A DNA stretch of 64,000 nt from Streptomyces sp. NBC_00285 (GTDB lineage: Bacteria > Actinomycetota > Actinomycetes > Streptomycetales > Streptomycetaceae). The DNA lies in NCBI RefSeq assembly GCF_036174265.1, contig NZ_CP108055.1, positions 9,238,001 through 9,302,000 on the forward strand, read 5' to 3'. Shown in pieces: positions 59,211-64,000 of this stretch. The first letter of the stretch is position 1, and the number at the start of each line of letters is the position of its first letter. The position numbers and the translations under genes are program-made. The notes beneath the pieces were generated by a model, which made no database searches, was not told the DNA's origin, and saw only the letters and a list, made by a program, of their open reading frames with translations.

Positions 59211-60260
59211 ATGACGACCGTCATGGTGCAGATACCGAAAACGCCCGCGCCCGTTCCCCCGGCGACGCGCTCGGTTCCCACGAGTGCCGATGTGGCCCGT
59301 CTGGCCGGCGTCTCGCGAGCGACCGTCTCCTACGTCCTCAACAACACCAGCGCCGTCCGGATCAGCGAACCCACACGCCGCCGCGTCCACGAGGCCGCCA
59401 AGGAACTCGGGTACGTCCCGCACGCGGCCGCCCGCAGTCTGCGGGCCGGCCACAGCCGCATGGTCCTGATGCCCGCCCCGTCCATCCCGGTCGGCCCGCT
59501 CTACAGCCAGTTCATCAGTGAACTCCAGTGGGCCCTCGGCCGGTTGGACTACACCGTCGTGCAGTACGGCAGCGTCGGCCTCCGGGGCGAGGAGGCCGCC
59601 CGGGCCTGGGCCGAGCTGCGCCCGGTCGCCGTCCTGGTGCCCGGCGCGGGGCTCGGCCCGCAGGGTGTGTCCCTGCTCCGGCGCTCCGGCGCACGGGCCG
59701 TGGTCACCATGGGCCCCGAGCAGGTCGAGGGCGCCCACACCCTGCTCATGGACCACGAGAACGTCGGCCACTGCGCGGGCGCCCACCTCTACGCACGCGG
59801 CCGTCGCCGCGTCGGTGTCGTGGTCCCCGAGGAGCCGGGCCTGCGGGCCTTCTCGCTGCCCCGCCTGGCAGGCGTGCGCCGGGCTCTGCACGACAAGGAG
59901 GACGCCACCCTCGTCGAACTGCCGCTCGCCTACGAGGAGCAGGCCGCGGCCAAGCTCGCCGTGCGCTGGCGGGAACTCGGGCTCGACGCCGTGTTCGCGT
60001 ACAACGACGAGTACGCCATGCTGTTAATGCGCGCACTTCAGGACGAGGGCGTGCGCATCCCGGCGGACACCGCGGTGATCGGCGCCGACGACCTGCTGCT
60101 GGGCCGGTTGCTGAGGCCCCGGCTGAGCACGGTCCACATCGAGCTGCCGTCCGGCCGCGACCTCGCCGAACTGGTCGACCGCGCGGTGCGCGAGCCGGGT
60201 ACCGCGCCCGAGACGCACACGGTGCTGGGCGCCACGGTGGTGCACCGCGACTCCAGCTGA
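59211..60260 (+). CDS. LacI family regulator upstream of pobA, containing a TTA codon
   Basis: 349 residues from ATG 59211; a GTG at 59160 overlapping the previous stop and an ATG at 59223 are alternatives. HTH: TSADVARLAGVSRATVSYVL, then KELGYVPHAAARSLRAGHS. Sensor domain: LVPGAGLGPQGVSLLRR, GHCAGAHLYARGRRRVGVVV, AVFAYNDEYAMLLMRALQDE. Leu codon 272 is TTA (60024-60026), so full translation needs the bldA tRNA. It reads towards pobA and probably controls it; pobA regulators elsewhere are usually IclR or AraC type, so LacI control is unusual. Confidence 0.9.
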   Translation: MTTVMVQIPKTPAPVPPATRSVPTSADVARLAGVSRATVSYVLNNTSAVRISEPTRRRVHEAAKELGYVPHAAARSLRAGHSRMVLMPAPSIPVGPLYSQFISELQWALGRLDYTVVQYGSVGLRGEEAARAWAELRPVAVLVPGAGLGPQGVSLLRRSGARAVVTMGPEQVEGAHTLLMDHENVGHCAGAHLYARGRRRVGVVVPEEPGLRAFSLPRLAGVRRALHDKEDATLVELPLAYEEQAAAKLAVRWRELGLDAVFAYNDEYAMLLMRALQDEGVRIPADTAVIGADDLLLGRLLRPRLSTVHIELPSGRDLAELVDRAVREPGTAPETHTVLGATVVHRDSS

Positions 60261-60276
60261 CGCAGGGAGGCCTGCC

Positions 60277-61455
60277 ATGCGCACCACGGTCGGGATCATC
60301 GGCGGCGGCCCCGCCGGACTGCTCCTCGCCCGTCTGCTGCACCGCGCGGGCATCGACTGCGTGGTCCTGGAGAGCAGGACGCGGGACCACGTCGAACAGC
60401 GACAGCGCGCGGGCATGCTGGAGCAGGGCACGGTCGACGCCCTGCGCGCGTGCGGTGCCGCCGGGCGCCTGGAGAGCGAGGGCCTGGTCCACCAGGGCAT
60501 CGAGCTGCGGTTCGCGGGGGAGCGGCACCACATCGACTTCCCCGCCCTCGCCGGCGGGCGCACGGTCACGATCTACGCCCAGACCGAGATCGTGAAGGAC
60601 CTCGTCGCGCTCCAACTCGCCGACGGGCCACCTCTGTTGTTCGAGGCGCAGGCTCTGGCGGTCGAGAAGCCGGAGAGCGACGCACCCGTCGTGCGGTTCC
60701 TGCACGAGGGCCGAGAGCAGTCGCTGACCTGCGACTGGGTGGCCGGCTGCGACGGCTTCCACGGCATCGCCCGCGCGGCCTTCCCGGCGGCGACGAGCCG
60801 GACGTACGAGCACGGCTACCCGTACGCCTGGCTCGGGATCCTGGCCGATGTCCCGCCGTCCTGCGAGGAGTTGATCTACGCGCGCGGGGAGCGCGGCTTC
60901 GCCCTGCACAGCATGCGCTCGCCCGCCGTCTCCCGGCTCTATCTCCAGGTCCCGGGCGACACCGACCCGGACGACTGGTCCGACGACCGGATCTGGGACG
61001 AGCTCGCCGACCGCTTCGCCGTCGACGCCGACTGGACGCTGGAGCGCGGCCCGATCACCGCCAAGTCCGTTACCCCCATGCGCAGTTACGTTCACGAACC
61101 GATGCGCCACGGCCGCCTCCTGCTCGCGGGCGACGCGGCGCACATTGTGCCGCCGACCGGGGCCAAAGGGCTCAACCTCGCCGTGTCGGACGTATCCGTC
61201 CTCGCCCGGGCCCTGACGGATCTGCACCGCACGGGATCGACACAATCACTCGACAGATATTCGGAGTTGTGTCTTTCTCGGGTGTGGCAGGCCACACGGT
61301 TCTCGTATGACATGACTAGGATGTTGCACACTCAACAAAATGGGGATGCGTTCGAGAACAGGCTGCAGCTCGCGCGGCTGCGCCGCATCACCGCATCCCG
61401 CCATGCAGCCGCAGAACTGGCCGCGAACTACACGGGACTACCGCTCCCCGTGTGA
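60277..61455 (+). CDS. pobA: 4-hydroxybenzoate 3-monooxygenase
   Basis: 392 residues from ATG 60277 (AGGGAGG upstream). Class A flavoprotein hydroxylase: TVGIIGGGPAGLLLARLL (FAD), RQRAGMLEQGTVDALR, CDWVAGCDGFHGIARAA, and GDAAHIVPPTGAKGLNLA. QRAGMLEQGT is distinctive for PobA. It makes protocatechuate from 4-hydroxybenzoate. Codons at about 61240-61350 are unlike the rest (ACA, CAA, TCA, AGA, TAT, CTT, TCT, ACT, AAT). A benzaldehyde dehydrogenase-type gene follows 30 nt after its stop. Confidence 0.95.
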   Translation: MRTTVGIIGGGPAGLLLARLLHRAGIDCVVLESRTRDHVEQRQRAGMLEQGTVDALRACGAAGRLESEGLVHQGIELRFAGERHHIDFPALAGGRTVTIYAQTEIVKDLVALQLADGPPLLFEAQALAVEKPESDAPVVRFLHEGREQSLTCDWVAGCDGFHGIARAAFPAATSRTYEHGYPYAWLGILADVPPSCEELIYARGERGFALHSMRSPAVSRLYLQVPGDTDPDDWSDDRIWDELADRFAVDADWTLERGPITAKSVTPMRSYVHEPMRHGRLLLAGDAAHIVPPTGAKGLNLAVSDVSVLARALTDLHRTGSTQSLDRYSELCLSRVWQATRFSYDMTRMLHTQQNGDAFENRLQLARLRRITASRHAAAELAANYTGLPLPV

Positions 61456-61485
61456 GTCCCACCGGTGATCGAACGGAGAGCCGTC

Positions 61486-62922
61486 ATGTCGTTGCTCGAC
61501 CCCAAGAGCTGGCAGCCCCACCCCCTTTCGGGACCCGGGTACGCAGTCACCGAGCCCGCCACCGGCGACACCCTCGCCACCGTCGACCTCGCCACCGCCG
61601 AGGACGTGGAACGCTCCGCCGAGGCCGCCCGCGCGGCCCAGAGCGAGTGGGCCCGGCTCCCGCACTTCGTCCGGGCCGGGGTGCTGCGCAAGGCCGGAGA
61701 CCTGTTCTCCGCGCATGCCGAGGAACTGCGCGGCTGGATCGTCCGCGAGTCCGGGTCCATCCCCGGCAAGGCCGACTTCGAACTGCACGTGGCCGCCCAG
61801 GAGTGCTACGAGGCCGCCGCCCTCGCCTCCCGCCCCGCGGGCCAGGTCCTGCCCAGCGAGGCGCCCAGGCTGTCCTACACCCGCCGCGTCCCGGTCGGCG
61901 TCGTGGGCGTCATCGCGCCCTTCAACGCCCCGCTGATCCTCTCGATCCGTTCCGTCGCCCCGGCCCTCGCGCTGGGCAACGCGGTGATCCTGAAGCCGGA
62001 CCCGCGCACCGCGGTCTGCGGCGGCCTCGCGCTCGCCGCGGTCTTCGCCGAGGCCGGGCTGCCCGAGGGCCTGCTGCACGTCCTGCCCGGCGGCCCGGAC
62101 GTCGGCCAGGCCCTGGTCGCCGACCCGCGCGTGCCGGTCATCTCCTTCACGGGATCGACCGCCGCGGGCCGCGCGGTGGGAGAGGCCGCCGGCCGCCATC
62201 TCAAGCGCGCCCACCTGGAACTCGGCGGCAACTCCGCCCTGATCGTCCTGGAGGACGCCGACCTCGAAGCCGTGATCTCCACGGCCGCCTGGGGGTCGTT
62301 CTTCCACCAGGGCCAGATCTGCATGACCACGGGCCGCCACCTCGTCCACGCCTCGCTGTACGAGGAGTACGTCGAGCGGCTGGCCGCCAAGGCCGACTCG
62401 CTCGCCGTCGGCGACCCGAACCTGGAGCAGGTCCACCTCGGCCCGATCATCGACGACAACCAGCTCGCCAAGATTCGCGGCCTGGTCGAGGCCAGCACCG
62501 CACAAGGCGCCAAACTGGCCGCCGGCGGCACCCACGACAAGCTCTTCTACCGCCCCACGGTCCTGGCGGGCATCGACGACAGCACACCCGCCTACGCGGA
62601 GGAGGTCTTCGGCCCCGTCGCGCCGGTCCGGTCCTTCAGCACGGTCGACGAGGCCGTCGCCCTGGCCGCGGCCGGGCCGTACGGTCTCTCGCTCGGCATC
62701 GTCACCGGCGACGCGGCCCGCGGTCTCGACCTCGCGCAGCGCATCCCGACCGGCATCGTGCACATCAACGACCAGACGGTGAACGACGAGGCCGTAGCGC
62801 CCTTCGGCGGCATCGCCGCCTCCGGCACCGGCGCCCGCTTCGGCGGCGAGGCCAACCTGGAGGCCTTCACCGACGTGCGCTGGACGACGGTCCGCGCTGA
62901 CGTGGCGACGTACCCCTTCTAG
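61486..62922 (+). CDS. Benzaldehyde/vanillin-type aldehyde dehydrogenase
   Basis: 478 residues from ATG 61486 with GGAGAG upstream. GVIAPFNAPLILSIRSVAPA, ISFTGSTAAGRAVGEAAG, LELGGNSALIVLEDADL (catalytic Glu), FFHQGQICMTTGRHLVHASL (catalytic Cys), EEVFGPVAPVRSF. The ICMTTxR cysteine context is characteristic of vanillin/benzaldehyde dehydrogenases. With pobA it would convert 4-hydroxybenzaldehyde-type aldehydes to 4-hydroxybenzoate and on to protocatechuate. Confidence 0.92.
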   Translation: MSLLDPKSWQPHPLSGPGYAVTEPATGDTLATVDLATAEDVERSAEAARAAQSEWARLPHFVRAGVLRKAGDLFSAHAEELRGWIVRESGSIPGKADFELHVAAQECYEAAALASRPAGQVLPSEAPRLSYTRRVPVGVVGVIAPFNAPLILSIRSVAPALALGNAVILKPDPRTAVCGGLALAAVFAEAGLPEGLLHVLPGGPDVGQALVADPRVPVISFTGSTAAGRAVGEAAGRHLKRAHLELGGNSALIVLEDADLEAVISTAAWGSFFHQGQICMTTGRHLVHASLYEEYVERLAAKADSLAVGDPNLEQVHLGPIIDDNQLAKIRGLVEASTAQGAKLAAGGTHDKLFYRPTVLAGIDDSTPAYAEEVFGPVAPVRSFSTVDEAVALAAAGPYGLSLGIVTGDAARGLDLAQRIPTGIVHINDQTVNDEAVAPFGGIAASGTGARFGGEANLEAFTDVRWTTVRADVATYPF

Positions 62923-62932
62923 TAAGTACGCG

Positions 62933-62955
62933 AGCCCGTCGGAGTGCGGCGGGCT
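62933..62955. terminator. Convergent terminator hairpin between the aldehyde dehydrogenase and trx genes
   Basis: AGCCCGTCG-gagtg-CGGCGGGCT; 9-bp arms with one wobble. It overlaps the thioredoxin stop codon (62954-62956) and can serve both strands. Confidence 0.6.
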
Positions 62956-63340
62956 ACTCGCCGTTCTGCTCTGCCTGGGCCTGCTGCTCGGCCACCGACT
63001 TGCGGACCTCGGCCATGTCCAGCTTGCGCGCCTGCCCGATGACGTCCGTCAGGGCGGACTCGGGCAGCGCGCCCGGCTGGGCGAACACGGCCACCTGGTC
63101 GCGGACGATCATCAGCGTCGGGATCGACTGGATGCCGAAGGCCGCGGCCAGCTCCGGCTGCGCCTCGGTGTCCACCTTGCCGAACACCAGGTCGGGGTTG
63201 TCTCCGGCGGCCTTCTCGTAGACCGGTGCGAACTGGCGGCATGGCCCGCACCAGGCCGCCCAGAAGTCGATCAGGACGAATTCGTTCTCCGTGACCGTCT
63301 GGTCGAAGTTCTCCTTGGTGAGCTCCACGGTGCTGCTCAT
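62954..63340 (-). CDS. trxA: Thioredoxin with extended C-terminus
   Basis: 128 residues from ATG 63338-63340. VELTKENFDQTV, DFWAAWCGPCRQFAPVYEKA with Cys31 and Cys34, and FGIQSIPTLMIV with the cis-Pro are canonical. A Gln/Glu/Ala-rich ~25-residue C-terminal extension (VRKSVAEQQAQAEQ) is beyond the usual length of ~105. A GGAAT-N18-GTT sigma-R promoter precedes it, implying induction by thiol oxidative stress. Confidence 0.95.
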   Translation of the reverse strand: MSSTVELTKENFDQTVTENEFVLIDFWAAWCGPCRQFAPVYEKAAGDNPDLVFGKVDTEAQPELAAAFGIQSIPTLMIVRDQVAVFAQPGALPESALTDVIGQARKLDMAEVRKSVAEQQAQAEQNGE

Positions 63341-63383
63341 GACGTGATCCCTCTTCCTGGTCTCGGAGCGAAGCCGTCGGCAC

Positions 63384-63409
63384 AACACGGCCGCCGGGCC
63401 GGGTATTCC
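63384..63409 (-). promoter_or_regulatory. Sigma-R promoter of the thioredoxin gene
   Basis: On the minus strand GGAAT (63409-63405), exactly 18 bp, GTT (63386-63384), the Streptomyces SigR consensus. It lies 44 nt upstream of the thioredoxin ATG. Confidence 0.85.
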
Positions 63410-63484
63410 ACAGCTGTCACCACTCGGTGTGCGGCGCGCGTACCCGTGGTGGCCCGCGCGCACACCACCCACCAGACTGGTCCC

Positions 63485-64000
63485 ATGACGGAAACGGAAA
63501 ACATCGCCCACACCACCTACGACGTAGTGGTGCTCGGCGCCGGACCCGTGGGGGAGAACGTGGCCGACCGGACCCGCGCGGCCGGCCTCTCCACCGCGGT
63601 CGTGGAGAGCGAACTGGTCGGCGGAGAGTGCTCCTACTGGGCCTGTATGCCCAGCAAGGCCCTGCTGCGGCCGGTGATCGCACAGGCGGACGCGCGCCGC
63701 CTGCCGGGTCTGAGCGCCTCGGTGCAAGCCCCCCTCGACGCGGCAGCGGTCCTCGCGCGCCGGGACTACTTCACCTCGAACTGGAAGGACGACGGCCAGG
63801 TCGGCTGGCTGGACAGCATCGGCGCGGATCTCCACCGCGGCCACGGCCGCCTCACCGGCGAGCGCACGGTGACGGTCACCGGCCCCGACGGCGTGCGCAA
63901 GGTACTGACCGCCCGGCACGCCGTGGCCGTCTGCACCGGCACCCGGGCCGTCCTGCCCGACCTGCCGGGCCTGGACGAGATCAAGCCGTGGACCAGCCGC
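63485..64000 (+). CDS. Flavin disulfide oxidoreductase (mercuric reductase/dihydrolipoamide dehydrogenase type), 3' end outside
   Basis: The first 172 residues are in the window, starting at ATG 63485. YDVVVLGAGPVGENVADRTR binds FAD; VESELVGGECSYWACMPSKA has the redox-active CxxxxC in the class I disulfide oxidoreductase context (GGxCxxxxCxPSK); VAVCTGTRAVLPDLPGLDEI is the ATG-like motif. It is divergent from trxA across 144 nt carrying the sigma-R promoter. Substrate (lipoamide, mycothiol, quinone or metal) cannot be decided from this part. Confidence 0.9.
   Translation, partial: MTETENIAHTTYDVVVLGAGPVGENVADRTRAAGLSTAVVESELVGGECSYWACMPSKALLRPVIAQADARRLPGLSASVQAPLDAAAVLARRDYFTSNWKDDGQVGWLDSIGADLHRGHGRLTGERTVTVTGPDGVRKVLTARHAVAVCTGTRAVLPDLPGLDEIKPWTSR

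Noticed and set aside
1..64000. tRNA or rRNA genes, CRISPR arrays, transposases, replication origin
   Set aside because: None was recognised on reading both strands; no repeated spacer structure, rRNA-like or cloverleaf sequence, or DnaA-box cluster was seen.

Overview
The window is high-GC actinobacterial chromosome, almost certainly Streptomyces or a close relative. Supporting signs are near-exclusive G/C third codon positions, frequent GTG/TTG starts, Tat-exported glycoside hydrolases and esterases, a complete ergothioneine operon, a sigma-R-type promoter on a thioredoxin gene, a CebR-like cellulose-utilisation box, and only two TTA (bldA-type) codons found in intact genes. No rRNA, tRNA, CRISPR array, transposase or att site was seen.

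Layout. 0.0-3.7 kb: end of a secreted pectate-lyase-like gene, a HAD phosphatase, dodecin, a PLP-dependent C-S lyase and an unrecognised protein. 4.1-7.2 kb: a MarR regulator and a four-gene operon (DsbA-like, MBL-like, two SnoaL-like) closed by a strong hairpin, then a truncated tartrate-dehydrogenase gene. 7.6-12.1 kb: egtABCD (ergothioneine), every junction overlapping. 12.3-15.6 kb: a bacterial PARG macrodomain gene abutting a convergent PemK/MazF-like gene, each with its start codon inside a perfect hairpin, then flotillin and NfeD-like genes. 15.6-26.4 kb: amidase, GH43-type enzyme with C-terminal AbfB domain, BAAT-type hydrolase, CE2-like esterase (CebR-like box plus TTA codon), a zinc-ribbon membrane protein, and a TetR/permease/amidohydrolase unit followed by a 71-bp tandem repeat.

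26.4-32 kb is a gene graveyard: three acyl-CoA dehydrogenase relics, a VOC relic and a truncated E1-alpha gene lie between intact regulators (tandem-domain GntR, TetR) and one intact SDR. 32-39.8 kb: orphan nitrate-sensing-type histidine kinase, SpoIIE-type phosphatase, a hydroxyquinol dioxygenase/maleylacetate reductase pair whose monooxygenase survives only as a C-terminal piece, DUF3224, and an NDH-2-like oxidoreductase. 40-46 kb: LuxR-type regulator and secreted zincin flanking two dyads, then LacI, a transporter relic and GH42 beta-galactosidase. 46-53 kb: MmyB-like regulator/SDR pair, etfBA, GntR, CaiB, another collapsed acyl-CoA dehydrogenase, chorismate mutase, and a mosaic of ligase, P450, thiolase and dehydrogenase fragments, then MarR. 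53-64 kb: PucR-like regulator, HSL-type esterase, TerC, LLM oxidoreductase, FMN reductase/TetR pair, LacI (TTA codon) with pobA and an aldehyde dehydrogenase, thioredoxin, and the start of a flavin disulfide oxidoreductase.

The striking global feature is a dozen or so collapsed catabolic genes, mostly acyl-CoA or aromatic/sugar metabolism. Several keep both gene ends but lose the middle, while their regulators and operator-like dyads stay intact. Functions are assigned from motif recognition only; no database search was run.
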